Positions 25,034 through 37,363 of a stretch of DNA of 64,000 nt are shown one piece after another. The stretch lies in NCBI RefSeq assembly GCF_029784155.1, contig NC_073693.1:229293961-229357960 (forward strand), read 5' to 3'. Within the stretch, counting starts at the first letter, position 1; every line of letters starts with the position of its first letter. A program made the position numbers and the translations under genes. Under the pieces are notes generated by a model. The model was not told the DNA's origin. It saw only the letters and a list, made by a program, of their open reading frames with translations, and made no database searches. This stretch comes from Uranotaenia lowii. Taxonomy: Eukaryota > Arthropoda > Insecta > Diptera > Culicidae.

Positions 25034-27028
25034 CATGGGTGGCCAAACCATGGCCCGCGACTGTGTTTTTTGTGGATCGCGAAGCTCTTTTTGAAATTAA
25101 CATGTTCTCAGAATTGAATGTTTTTCATGGTTTATATCATTTGAAGAAAAATGTACCTAAATATTCTTCAACTGCATTTGAAATGAAAGATGTGATTTTA
25201 GAAGATTGCGGCGTCCTGACTATAAATCATTTATCAGATTTATCGAAATAACGCGTGAAAAATTTCAAATTGATCAGTTTTGAGTAAGATCGCTAAGCTT
25301 GTTCACTAGAGTGCCCCAAATGACCCGACTTTTGAAAAAGTTATGCGCTGCAGGCTAAAATTGATCCTTGGCCTAGTACAAGATCTCATGCCAAATTTGG
25401 GCGAGATCGGATCACGGGAAGGGGTCGCTCAACGAGCCTGAAGTTTGTATGGGATTTCGAGACATTTTGTTCGGGAGAAACATGAAAAACCAGTTTTTCA
25501 TCAATAACTTTGGTTTCCGTCGGCCGATTTCATTCAAAAACGGGTTTTCTTAAAGCCTAAACTATGAAAAATATTTCATCCGAAGATTGCATTTCGATAA
25601 GAGTTAAGATAAAAAAGTTATTAGGCTTCAAAAATGGGCCGAACAGAATGCAGAAATCGGCCGACAGGAATCAAAGTTATTGATGAAAAACTGGTTTTTC
25701 ATGTTTCTCCCGAACAAAATGTCCCGAAATCCCATACAAACTTCAGGCTCGTTGAGCGACCCCTTCCCGTGATCCGATCTCGCCCAAATTTGGCATGAGA
25801 TCTTGTACTAGGACTGGGATCAATTTCAGCCTGCAGCGCATAACATTTTACAGGTTTTGAATTTCCCATACAAATTTGGGGCAGTCTATTGTTCACCTAT
25901 CCGTTTCAACGATACGCTTAAAAAATTAATACTTACAATTTGTAGAACTTGAAATAGATGAGATTACAACTATTCCTAACATCATTCAAGAAAGTCTTTC
26001 AAACTGTTAATTTTGTTGCTTTGGGTTATCTGTACATTCCTTCACATACGAGGCAATTTTCCGATTGTTTTTGGTTATTTCATACCATTAGTTTTTGAAG
26101 TGGTTTCCACAGTTGTTTGAGCGTTGTGAGCTTTCGAGCGGACTCTACCTCTAGTTTTGAGGAATTTGGAGGTCCTCAGAAAAACAGATCATATTGAACT
26201 CTAGAAATTCTCCAAACCACATTCACATCATAATCAAAATTATATTTTAAAAATGTCTTCAACTATTCGTAAAGATTTTTTTAGAAACATTAAATATTTT
26301 TAAACATTTCACTACATTTGCTTATTTTTTCAAAAACTTGATACTCTGGTACGTCAGTTTTTAAAATTTTGTTATTTTTTTTAAAAATCTCTCAGAAGGA
26401 CGACTTATTTGAATGTATGTATTTTTTGAAGGAAATTTTTTCACTTAAAAAGGTGCAATGATTATAAATAACCAAATGCATTTTCCTTTTGTTTATGGAT
26501 GACTTTCCCGATGCACATATTAATTTAAAACGAGATATAACGAAAAATTCCACTGAAATTTTATTTTTTTTTCTGTGTGCAATGCAGGGTGAATTTTGAA
26601 CATGAAAGAGTTCAGGAGTTCTATGCTAATAAGTAATTTTAGTAAATAATCTTTTAAATGCCGAGAATTTAAGAACGGTACAATTTTGCAAAAATTCCAT
26701 TCAATGTTCTGTTTTATATTTTAATTGTAACAACTACAAAATTATTTAGGAAGACTGGTAAACTTGGAAATGGGCGGCAATTTGACATTTATGGAATTAA
26801 TAATGAAGGTTTTGAATTGCTAGAAAAATTTGGTAAAAGAAATGCATGAAACAAATATTTGGTATTAAGATGAATCTGTACTTGCAACAGGCATATGTAT
26901 TTTTTTTTTTTTAATTATTAAAGCGCCTCCTTTTTTTTGGAATATTAAAGAAACATAACTTGTTTGGCTCGCGAGCAAATGTCATATCTAAAATTTGGCA
27001 CGCTTGTTGAAAATATTGGTCACCCATG
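25034..27028. mobile_element. hAT-like non-autonomous element, CATGGGTGGCC family, copy 2
   Basis: The termini CATGGGTGGCCAAACC and GGTCACCCATG are inverted, and an exact 8-bp direct repeat CAGTAGAG flanks the element (25026-25033 and 27029-27036). It is 1995 bp long with no transposase frame. A foldback with its own target duplication is nested at 25307-25888. The exact flanks suggest it is younger than copy 1. Confidence 0.78.
25307..25888. mobile_element. 582-bp foldback element nested in the hAT-like element
   Basis: The ends TAGAGTGCCCCAAAT and TTTGGGGCAGTCTA are inverted, and the two halves are long reverse complements (about 25307-25550 and 25640-25888). Shared blocks include CGGATCACGGGAAGGGGTCG, GCTCAACGAGCCTGAAGTTT and ATCAATAACTTTG. 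An exact 8-bp direct repeat TTGTTCAC flanks it (25299-25306 and 25889-25896), showing a discrete insertion with hAT-type duplication length. It is non-coding. A transcript would fold into a hairpin with a stem of about 200 bp or more. Confidence 0.8.
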
Positions 27029-28545
27029 CAGTAGAGTGTTTATATTTCCGGGCATCCCGAGAGTTCCCGGAAAAAGGATCGTCAGATTTCAACAGGATAT
27101 AGAAGTCAAAAATCAAAATTTTTATATTTTCAAAAAATGTAAGATCATGAAAAAAATTTAATGATCTTTGAAATTCCCACGGGGAAAGGTTTCCTAAATG
27201 GGCCTATCGGGTTAAATGACCCTACGGCTGTTTGATGAAATGGCTGACTAGACAGCTTATCTGACCAATGCATTCTGAGGGTGATACACTTAGAACAAAA
27301 GGCAAGAAAGAATTTCATGAATTCACAAACTCAAAAAAAATTAAAAAAACATACAAGGTTTTGATACATTTTGATGTAATATTTCGACTTTTAAAAATTA
27401 TACGTGAAGAAGCTTAAAACAAAAACTAGGATGGTTTTTGTTTCTTACTCAAATGAACTTAAGAAATTAAACATTTTTCAGCTTTTGTGGAGGTTAAATA
27501 ATGGTTATATGGTGGAACAATAGAGTGTTTTTGTATGCCCCCATCATGTTTGTAAAATGCCTCCATTCTAAAATAACAGGTTGAATAGAATAAATAAATG
27601 ATTTTTAGCATTGAACCTTCAAATGTAAGCTCTGAATAACATCTTAAGAGAGAATTGAAGATCTAAAAACAGATTTGATAAAGTTTTTCTCATGAATAAA
27701 CTGCCTCCATAGTATGGCAACCCTAACTTTTGTTTAATTCCATAAAATTATAATATACATAGATTTTTATAAAACTTCAGCTTTGTCGTACGGAAATTAT
27801 TACTTTCTAGCAGTTTCAATGAAATTATACGGAAATATTGCCCAAAAACAGAAATTTTGTTCAAAACATAAATAGGCGCATTTAGCCCGCACGGTTTGAG
27901 GTTCGGGATTTTAGACAATACTTCTAATAAAATCATTTTCTTGGAAACAGAAGAAAATTTTAACATAAAAATTTCTCCAATGTATAGAAAACAGATGCCT
28001 GCACACGTGTATATAGCTTTTGTACACATATTCGATGTGATATTTGATTAAATCAGTGTTCTGCTTAATAGGCGCATATAGCCCGCTCCTCCCCTACTAG
28101 ACGTTTCTACATTAAATTGTCCCAACAGAAGTTTAAACATTAAATTAAAAACTAATGTGTTTGACATAACTTTTGCTCCATATAACATATATCGATATTT
28201 AATTTGGTCTGGATAAACACAGATGCTATTTCAGTCGTAAAAAAATTATAATTTAGTAATGAAAATAATAATTTTGTTTGAGAAACGAGCTGTCAATAAT
28301 TATTCATATTAAATCAATCCGAGTAGAAACAGTAGAAACCTGTATAAAATCTCATGAATCTGATTTTTTATACATACCTAAATAATTTTTAAAGAAAACA
28401 AATGAAAACAATAAATTATTACCAATACCATAATTAAAAATTATTTATTTGCTCTGAATAGTAAAAAAATGATGGCGTGGCCCGCCAGGCTAACGCATCT
28501 TCAAAAATTTGGCTCACCTGTTGAAAATTTTGGCCACTCTTTGTG

Positions 28546-29239
28546 TATGAATTTTTCAAGCATAACTGTTATGTGAAAAATTTGTCTTCCTACGGTTCTG
28601 GTGAAAAATATCAACATCAATGAATGGAAAACTTGAGAAAAAAAATTGTACGTTATGTTGCATGAACATGGGCATAAGCGTTTAGTTGATTCAATCATAA
28701 AAGCTTGATTGCTCAAAAATTATACATGTTTCTTGACTGATGACCCGAATTGGATTTTAATAAGTATTCCGTGCATGTGGTAGTTTTTTTTTATTTGAAA
28801 CTAGCTACTTTAAAATCAGAAGAAGAATTTTGCATAAAAGTTTTTTTTTAAGAAAATACGGACCTTCGAAATAAAAATGCCTTTATTATCCCTTTTTTTT
28901 TTGTTCAATTTCACGCTAATTTTTCTAATCAGATAAAAATTTGTTCATTATATCCATTATACATTTTGTTCAAAGACGAGCCTGTGACTTATGCGTGGTT
29001 TACGGAAACGCACCGCCTCAAACGTACATACACGTGCCTCCTCGCAATTTTAATTACCATGAACTGGAGGAATTTCGATATGTTTTTTCATTTATTCTTG
29101 AATATTTTCGGAAAAGGTCGCTTTTCGTGAGACCAATATTAATTTAAACACTTGCTGAGGAAATAGTATGAAGCATGATCATTAATTGTAGAATATTTAA
29201 ACAACATTAGTTGCTACAATTCAATGTTTATCACAAAAC
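28546..29239. other. AT-rich spacer
   Basis: No gene or repeat was recognised. Confidence 0.4.
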
Positions 29240-29475
29240 CAGGGGTGAAATTATGAATCCTATTCGATTCGAGTTACCCGTTTCGAGTTGAACTCGAATC
29301 GAATTAGAATCAGTATTACGAATCTCGTTCGAGTCCTAAATTTTATCGTATTAGATTTCGAGTAAATCGGGTAGTAGATCATCTCGAAACGTTCCATTCG
29401 AATCGAGATCGGTAATGTCAAAGTTGGTCGAATCGAACGAAACTCGATTGTTTCGAGTTTCATAATCCCGCCCCA
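29240..29475. mobile_element. Short TCGA-rich foldback (MITE-like)
   Basis: The left end GGGGTGAAATTATGAA and right end TTCATAATCCCGCCCC are inverted. The interior is packed with TCGA palindromes (many CGAATCGA/TCGAGT variants) in both arms. It is about 235 bp and non-coding. Confidence 0.6.
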
Positions 29476-29484
29476 GATTTCTTG

Positions 29485-31056
29485 TTTCGGGGAGACTTTG
29501 ATCAGCATGATTCTTACGTACCCCATAATTTTCGATTTATTGTTTTGGTTTTGGTATTCGTAGTTGGGAAAAGAAGGATTTAACACAAAAAAAAGTAAGT
29601 TTCAGTTTAAGGCCAAACTGTTTTTCCTTGAGAACAATAAATTTAGAATCGAAAAATAGACATTAAAGTTGCATTAATCTAGGGACAAAAACACAGCTTA
29701 ATATTTTTTGAGCTACAAAAAAAAAAAAAAATTACCTTCACATAATTTTCCAGACCCTCCCACTATTCCGTTTTTCATTTTTTCTTCGAACTTCTCCATT
29801 TGATTGTGTTCCCAGCCATTCAGTCTATAAAAGCTTACTCTTGAAAAATGTCAAAAATTTATCGTAAAATGATAATAAAAAAAAAACTATAAGGAACGAT
29901 GGGGATACTTGATTCCCTTTTTTTATTATTATCATTTCTTTTTCGGAAAATTTTACAACTCGCCGTCTTCAGCATTTTCTGACAGTGTAATTTAAAGTTT
30001 ATATGTTCCGAAAGTTACATAAACTCTTAAATGAACAAAAAACATTTTCGTGAGACGTAACAAAGTGATAGTTTTTAAGTTAAAGGAGACTTAATACTTT
30101 TCTTATGGAGATTTGATCATTAATTCAGGGTGCCCTGACCCTAGGCAAAAATCTAGCAATATCCAAAGATAAAAGATCCATTGTTTATATTTTACCATGT
30201 TGGTTCTCCTTTCAAAGTTTGTAAGCATCAGACAAAGAGAATTTCTAATGTTTGTCTAATACCCTTAATGCCCTCTAATACTTTAAGGCACAATTTTCTA
30301 GTTTTTAGAAAATATAATACATTGGATTCTTTTTAACAGATCATTACTGGATATACATGGGTTATTGAACAAGTATTAGTAATTTCGCAATAACCAACGA
30401 TCACGAGTCATTAAGAAGAAAATATTTCCTTTTTGGACTCTAGGAATCAATGAAAACCATACATTTTGGAAAACTCTTTCTCAAAACTCAATTGAGAGTT
30501 TACTATTACTTTTAAAATATGGCATTATGAAGTTGATATTCTACCCTAACGATTGTTATATTGAAATAAATTAACATAATATTTTTTATCGTTTGGAGAA
30601 CATTTTTAAAGTGATAAAAAAATATTTTGTTAAAATTTTCAAACAAAGTTCAATAACTCAAAATATTTTTTTTTATTTGTTGAGATAACAACATTGTTGA
30701 TAAATTTCATTTGGTACATTTTTAGAACGTATAATATTTGTAAGACATTCCGGTTTCCAGATATAGCGAAGGAATTAAGTATCCCCAGGGATCAAGTATT
30801 CTCATATTCCCCTGTACATAATAAAGAAATGAATAATGTTGAATTTCCACAAAAACCAGGCCGCTTGCTTCTGAATGCTTCAATTTTGTCAAAAAAAAGT
30901 ATAGGTTTGCAAGCTTTACAGCAAAAATAACTTAAAACAACCAAAATATTGCCTTCTTGGAAACAGGAAACAGTTTTCAGATATTGAATTATAAGACAAA
31001 ATTATTGACCGTTATGTGGAAAAAAATCAAGTTGATCAAAGCTGTCCCAGTTTACG
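29485..31056. mobile_element. MITE-like element, GGGGTAACTTTGATC family, copy 2 (degraded)
   Basis: The left end CGGGGAGACTTTGATCAGCA and right end TTGATCAAAGCTGTCCCAGT are inverted versions of the family terminus. The interior is AT-rich without a gene; GGGGATACTTGATTCCC (29900) and TATCCCCAGGGATCAAGTAT (30780) form a second internal inverted pair. Confidence 0.4.
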
Positions 31057-31648
31057 ATAGTTTCGAACCGTAAGAGGACCATGGAGGGTGCGATGATATA
31101 CGCGTTTATGTTAAAAAAAAACAATTTCCAAAAAAGTAAAAATTGAATTCCAATCGCTTAAAAATATGCTTCACATATCAAAATCTTGGAGACATGACAG
31201 ACCAAAATTAACAAATCAAGTCGAGGTTCTTCGGGATGTATATATCACTTATGCAGTCGAAAAAAAAAACAAAAGTCTAATTAGGGAAGGCATTTTTCCT
31301 CCTATCGTTGTAAAAATGCATTCTTTCAAATTTGCATAATGGTGTTTTTACATCATATGAACATTTGAGATTCAATTACCTTTCAAATGACCATTGGGAC
31401 AGTTAACCATTTTTTTTATCAATAATGACTTTTTCCTGCATAATCTTTCCGTAAATGTTTTTTAATGACTGTTCCGTAAAAGTTTTTTAATGACTGTCCG
31501 CCAGCTGCATCGTTGATATAAGTCGCGAATGACATAAATATGTAAGATCGACTATAATCGAAAAAAAAAATTGACAACATTAAATAAAGTTGCTGGTGTT
31601 TTACAATTCAACATTTAGTAATGGTTGAGGGAATTCTTCGTTTAAATT
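31057..31648. other. AT-rich spacer with a ~23-bp tandem pair
   Basis: Around 31450-31500 the block TTCCGTAAAAGTTTTTTAAT with ATGACTG is present twice in tandem with few differences. Nothing else was recognised. Confidence 0.4.
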
Positions 31649-32092
31649 TCAAACAATTGGAACCGTGAGCAATTCTATATCATACTGACTCCTATTGAAC
31701 GGACTCTCATATTTCAGATGGAAAGAGTGACAGAAATTCCCTGCCCCCCGTTCCCAAAAACGACTGACATCTTTCGTTAACGATGCAAAAAACTCACGCT
31801 GCTGCAACAAAATAGGGCAGAACCGATCCAGTTCTCTCGGAAACAACTTGGACTCCCCCAAGTTCGACAAAACGCTTAAGGATTCAGTGTTTTTTGTGCA
31901 GTTTCCGGTGTCCACCTCTAGATTCGCTACGACCGAAGCCAGTTCCAAAGGAAACGAACGGAAAAACAACCAGAAGCGAAAGATAAACGGCCAGCAGGAA
32001 TCCTCATCGCTCCTTGAAGGATCAAGAAAAAGTCCACTCGTAGTTGCTGAGATACTGAGACTGAATATCGAGTGTATTGTATGGATGGATGG
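31649..32092 (-). CDS. Unidentified open frame in a GC-richer island
   Basis: On the minus strand a frame stays open for about 147 codons from 32092 to a TGA at 31649. Its first ATG lies inside (106 codons from 31969). The predicted protein has a hydrophobic stretch (WPFIFRFWLFF) followed by a polar segment with two Cys, then a charged C-terminal half. That could be a signal or membrane anchor, but no family is recognised. The DNA here (about 31640-32330) is clearly less AT-rich than its flanks, and a 120-codon frame lies on the opposite strand, so composition alone may explain both. It could be an exon or untranslated first exon of a host gene. Confidence 0.25.
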   Translation of the reverse strand, partial: PSIHTIHSIFSLSISATTSGLFLDPSRSDEDSCWPFIFRFWLFFRSFPLELASVVANLEVDTGNCTKNTESLSVLSNLGESKLFPRELDRFCPILLQQREFFASLTKDVSRFWERGAGNFCHSFHLKYESPFNRSQYDIELLTVPIV

Positions 32093-34154
32093 AGGTACTT
32101 ACACCCAGACACGAGAAGACCGGCGATTTGTTCGATGTCCTCCCTGGTCCTTCCGGGGTCCTGCTGCTTCTGGGATGATACAGGGTGGAAAACGCTTCCC
32201 GGCGCTTTGAGATGGGGGACAGCCTTTCTTTCGGTGTATTTGCGGAGGATTTACAGAGCTAGAGGCTGCAGCCCGGAAGATGGGTGGAGTTATCTCCTTT
32301 ACTCTGACGTCAATTGATAACGACGTGTCAGCTGGAATGGAAACGAGAAGAAAAAATCCTGGTAAGATATGTGATGCAAAATCGGTATTATGAATTGGAA
32401 ATTTGAGAGAAGATAAAAAAATGTCACAGAAAAAAAGCTATGGCACGATATTTGTACAATGAAATCATGTTGGTTGGTCAAAGGAATAACTTTGCGATTC
32501 GAATTTAATCATCAGGTCAGGTATCAAACCATTTCCATGACCTTAATTTTCTTTCAAAAGCATAGAGCGTCTTTGTTCATAGTATTTTTTAAGGTTTATG
32601 TTATGGTATGGCATTCAATAATAAAAGAAAAAAAAGTCATTTAACAAACTGCTTACTTATGCTGCTGTATGGTATTTAAAATCGTTCTTTGGATTTTGAA
32701 ATTCTTTGTAATAATCGACATGAGTATTTTAACGTCAAGCTGTTGCTTTTGTTGATATTTGGGTTTGGTTAGTCGTTTAAAAAAAGTAAACATTTTTTGT
32801 TATGCGAATGATATAAAGATGTGGGAGAATTAAAGCGTTTTTGAAAAGAGATAAGTGTCTTTGATTTCATTTTATAATTTGTTTATCTGAAAAGGTGGAG
32901 TGCGCAATCCTTTATTATTGTCTGAATGATAATTTTGAATGATCAAATTATAACTTTAATAGTTTTGCCTTAAAATATGAAAAAAAAGGACTAAGATTTC
33001 TGTTGTTTAACATTTGAAAAAAAAATAAAAAGGATTATCTGTCCATAAAGCAAATTTTGAGAAACCCACTTAAAAAACATAATTTGAACCAAGCTAAAGT
33101 AAACTTTTAAGTTCATGAAAGGTGTGAAGATTAAAATATTAACATTTGAAATTAGCCGAAGAATTTTTTTTGATACAGTTTTCTTTGAATTCTTTTTCAA
33201 AATTGATATATTTAAGAGATAACGACTATTAAATTTCCATAAAAAAAATAATTCACTTTAATAAGATGTAGGCTATCAAATTGATATACTACATGGTTTT
33301 ATTTCATAAAAAATCTTAAAGTTGCTATAGAGAAAATAATTTGTACTGAAATCGATCCTTTGTGCTTATGAAACTTTGATGATTAATCTTATGATTAAAA
33401 TTTATTGATACAAATAGTTTTCACTACTATTGATGAAAGACAATTAAAAATATTTTTTCCACTTTAATTTTTAGTTTCGCAAAATTCACGGTAACGCCAT
33501 ATTCACGGTGATTTTTTTTTATCGTGATAAAATCGAAAAACTACTGTAAATATAAAATTTCTTTGTCCTACCTAAAGAATTTTTTTTTATGATCATTTGT
33601 ATTGTAGGCTTAATGAAGTTTGAGTTCAGACAAGAAAGTTACAGTATTGCCGAATTTATGACTATTTTGAATTTTTCAGCACGTTTCACGGCAGATCAAA
33701 TCCGAGTGGAACATTTTCTATTCCAAAGCATAGCACGAATAATATTTCTATGAATTTACAACATTCTTTGTGATAAATTTTGATTATGTGAAAGAAAAAA
33801 CCAAGAAAACATTGATTACGATGTTTTCCATACAAACATTCGTCCAAAAAAGAATGATTTGGTTTTTTCGCCTGTTCGACAGTAATGAACCTCTTTTTCA
33901 AAAAGTTACAATTTTTTATCACGTTGATAAATTTTTATGCAACTTGGCCAGGTGCTAGATTAAACATTTATAACTTTGGAGCACATTTTAAGATTTTTCA
34001 ATGAAAAGTTTCAAAGATACAGTGCATTTAGTAAAGCAATTCCAAATTTCCCTTTTTTTAACGGTAATAGCTGTGACCTAGTGTCTTTTATCAAATATGT
34101 TCTTCTGAATCTAGCAACAATATTAAAACTGTTTATCGTTTGCCTTTTATATGC
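32093..34154. other. GC-richer tail of the island, then AT-rich spacer
   Basis: 32093-32330 continues the GC-richer island. From 32340 on the sequence is very AT-rich and I recognise no gene or repeat. Confidence 0.35.
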
Positions 34155-34930
34155 TACCGTAATCTGGGGGAACTTTGATCACCGAGGTAACTTTGATCAA
34201 CATGAAATTTTTGCAGACAATCGTCATTAACTAAGTCTAAAGTTAAAATATCGGAAAACTGTTTTCTACGTTTGAAAACATGTAAATTGAGTTTTAAACA
34301 GACTAAATGAGGTTATTTTTATTTATTTACGACATAACTTGACGAACATAATTCCTAAAATTCACTCGGTTCATGGCAACCGTTCTCTAAATTAGGATAG
34401 TGGTTGAAATTTTTTATATTTAAATGTAATTTTAAAGTTTGAAAATATCTGTTTATCCGAAGACTCAATAACAAACAGCTCTCCTGTGAAAATGATAGCA
34501 TTTAGAATCAAATTGGTTTTTTATATGAAAGTTTTTTTTATTTGTATATGTATAACCGTAGTGTTAATTTTATGGTCATTCTGTGATATTTTTGGATATT
34601 AAAAAAACGGATATTTTTTATGAGAAAGCCTGTATAGAACAAATGGCTAACCCTATAAAAATATTAAGTTTGAAGAAAAAAAAGAACATGATAACAGTGG
34701 AAGAACGTAAGGAATTGCATGAAGGTATAATATATTTTCATTTTTTAATTGAGGCCAAAAAATATTTTAAAAAAAATTTATAATTTTTGCCCCTAAACGT
34801 ATGCTGCAGCGTTGTCCATTATTTGAGTATATTCGTAATTGAAAAAAAAAACGTTGAAAAATTCAATTGAGTCCAAACAAAAAATTACTGTTATTGATGT
34901 TTTAAGACTTCAGTAGGTACTCGAAATATG
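34155..34930. mobile_element. MITE-like element, GGGGTAACTTTGATC family, copy 3
   Basis: The left end CTGGGGGAACTTTGATCACC contains a local duplication of the GTAACTTTGATCA block. The interior parallels copy 1 (10989-11690) block by block. The right terminus is not recognisable, so the right border is approximate. Confidence 0.5.
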
Positions 34931-36638
34931 TTAAAATAATTTATAACAATAAAATTATTTTTATGGCTCCAACACTTAAATGCATTAGTCATTAACAAAC
35001 TTAAATGTTGGAATAAACTATTGAAATCAATTTCTGATCATCCATTGGGAATGAAAAAAATAATCATAACTTTGTTAATCAGTTTAATCCCTTTGTAAAA
35101 ATGCGTCGTTTAATCAATCAACCACATTCATGAAACCTTATTAGAGTCAAAGAATCTTTAAACGAGTTTGAAAAAAGTTCCTTTTTGAAGCCACATTTAG
35201 AAAATACAAAAGAAAATATTTATAGATAAAGGAAGTGAGTGTAAATAAACAAAATGTGTATAGGGTTGGGAAATTATATGAAATCGGCTTCACTAAAAAA
35301 CAATAACAAATAAAACCAGAATATTTAATATTCATAAAATTTTGATTTTTTCTTAGATTTTTGCATTTTTGAAAAGTGCATAGTACAACATTTTTCACAA
35401 TTTTAAGAAAGTTATCTTAAGATCTGTGATATTTTTTTTTTGAAAAAGGTATCAATGGACTTCAATTTTTAAAATTGATAAGGTATGATTGGTCAAAATA
35501 ATTGGTATTCAATAAAAGTTTTTTAGTTTTTTTTTTCAAAATAGCTTGAAAATATGTAGTTTTACAGAAAATGTGTTTAAACTAATTTTTTTAAAATTTT
35601 GAGCTACAAAATTTAAGATGAACAAAAGATTGCATAAAAATATGACAAAGTTTCCCAAAAAAATCACAGAATGGGATCGGAATGATGGAACTTGACCTGA
35701 AAATTGAAAAAGTAAAGTATATTGACAAAAACACACAACAAAATTCAATTTTATACAGAGTTATAACAGTGTACAAGACCGTGTGAACGGGGAGGGGGGG
35801 GGGGTTATCTAGGTATTTGCTCTTTAAAGGAGTTTCAAATAAATATTAACGCTAGTTAGAAACATGACTTATTTTGGCGGAAATGAGTCTGTTTCTTTCT
35901 GAAGAGAGCCTAGGGTGATTGGCTTAAGACATTTTATTTTACAACACTTTATGAAGCTCAAGAATTGAAACTACTTTTTAATTGTTAATTTCAATTTGCA
36001 ATTCAATCCAGCTTTTGTATTGAAACTCAAAACTTGACATACAAAAACCTTACCTTGTCTTTAAATGGGTTTTATTAAGAAGTGTAATTAAAAAAGAACA
36101 GAGTTTGAAACGAACCAATTATTAAACAATTTCATCAAATACTGATTTCACACATTAACAAGCTGGAAGCCATGTAACATGCGTTGACCTCTCACGATGG
36201 TCAACAGAATAAGAAAAAATCTTATATCCTCTACTTTAGAACTTAAAATTTTGATTTAAAAATCGTTTATGTCATTGCAAATGTTATGCTGATTTGAAAT
36301 ATTCTTCAAGAATGCAATTCCAGTTTCAGTTTAATTTTTTGTTTCATGTTCTTCTAAATGCTAAACATCGCATTCAAAAAGGTTTTGATTAATTACACAG
36401 AACCAAATTTTTTTAAAATTCAATGTAATTAAATGGTAAATTTGGCTTATTTGGGTGCCCTGAATCAAAAAATGCATTTTTTTATCAACTTTTATTATTA
36501 AAATTACGTTTGAAAATAGGTTAAAATCATTTAAAAATTTTATCATATTTTTGGAAATATAATTGAACAAAAATATTACATTTTAAAATAAAAATTTTAA
36601 ATTAATTATCAACTTTCCTCAAAATTTCAATAATAAGT
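34931..36638. other. AT-rich spacer
   Basis: No gene is visible. Near 35776-35810 is AAGACCGTGTGAACGGGG followed by a long G-run, like the G-run ends of the hAT-like elements here; no partner end was identified. Confidence 0.35.
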
Positions 36639-36672
36639 AGATAATTGTTCTCGACTGGTAAAACTGTATAAA

Positions 36673-36974
36673 CGGGAAAATATTTCGGCTTTTTCAGTCA
36701 ATTCACGGATCCAAAACACCTTCTCTTCTTATTCCGACGTTTCGTTCTTTATTTGAACTTTTTCACAGGAATCTACAACAAACATTACAATCTCTTAAAG
36801 AACTAATTGACAACATAGAACAGTAGAAAACTTACAGAAAATTGTGTTTCTTCATCTGGAGGATCGATTACAATTAAATTCACATACAATAATTGGACAC
36901 TTTTTACCATTAAAAACGCTAAAAGGTATTAAAATGAAAACTTAGATGAAAAGGCTTGCTTAAATATTTATAAA
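36673..36974 (-). repeat. Penelope-like terminal arm, 3' side
   Basis: 302 bp, in the orientation of the coding remnant and downstream of it. I compared it base by base with the reverse complement of 37364-37665 and found no difference. Confidence 0.85.
36734..36769 (-). ncRNA. Hammerhead-ribozyme-like motif in the 3' arm
   Basis: Mirror of the motif at 37569-37604, here on the same strand as the coding remnant. It has a 4-bp helix II (GTTC/GAAC), then GAAAC and GTC, with an ATTCC/GGAAT helix I outside. The usual core CTGATGA is replaced by CTGTGA, so self-cleavage is doubtful. Confidence 0.45.
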
Positions 36975-37052
36975 ATGAAAATTACTGCCTAGAGCAAACT
37001 CCAAACACGAAAGAAAATCTCAAAAAAACTCAGCAAACAAACACTCCGATCA

Positions 37053-37363
37053 CTAGCTGGTTGCACTACCAAATGATGTTGTTGATGTAGCAGTACCGGT
37101 CTGTTTGGGTATGTTTTTCTTCGGTCTATTTCCTTTCTTGATAGTGTTGAGGATCCCGGAATATGTAGAGCTCAGATGGTCAACATCGGATCTCTTATTC
37201 ACTGTTGCATCTGTGTTGATGATGTGACAAACTTCCAGTATGGGCAATGCAGACTCCCGACGGCTTTCATCCAGAATGGCAGCACCTTTTAAATTGAAGC
37301 GATGTTCTGTCTCTATGCAATGTTGTAATAGAGCCGTTTTCCCTTTGAGTTCAGAAATAAATA
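37053..37363 (-). pseudogene. Penelope-like GIY-YIG endonuclease, C-terminal remnant
   Basis: The endonuclease of Penelope-like elements nicks DNA so that the linked reverse transcriptase can prime. Only the end of the domain is present. The frame is open from inside the right arm and contains KTALLQHCIETEHRFNLKG, then AAILDESRRESALPILEV with the Glu of the family's R-x-x-E segment, and finally SDVDHLSSTYSGIL, where the family usually has LS-x-x-Y. It stops at 37053-37055. The catalytic Tyr/Arg half and the whole reverse transcriptase are missing, so the product cannot act. I infer a 5'-truncated integration. Confidence 0.75.

Larger units (their letters stand above)
24562..28545. mobile_element. 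Broken third copy of the CATGGGTGGCC family, enclosing copy 2
   Basis: 24562-24600 has the family's GTGGCCCGCGAAGCTTTTAT block without the extreme terminus. 28478-28545 has the matching right-end sequence (GGCTCACCTGTTGAAAATTT, then TGGCCACTC). The simplest reading is an older copy into which copy 2 (25034-27028) inserted; two unrelated fragments are possible. Confidence 0.4.

Noticed and set aside
35776..35810. Left end of another G-run hAT-like element
   Set aside because: No partner end or target duplication could be paired with it.
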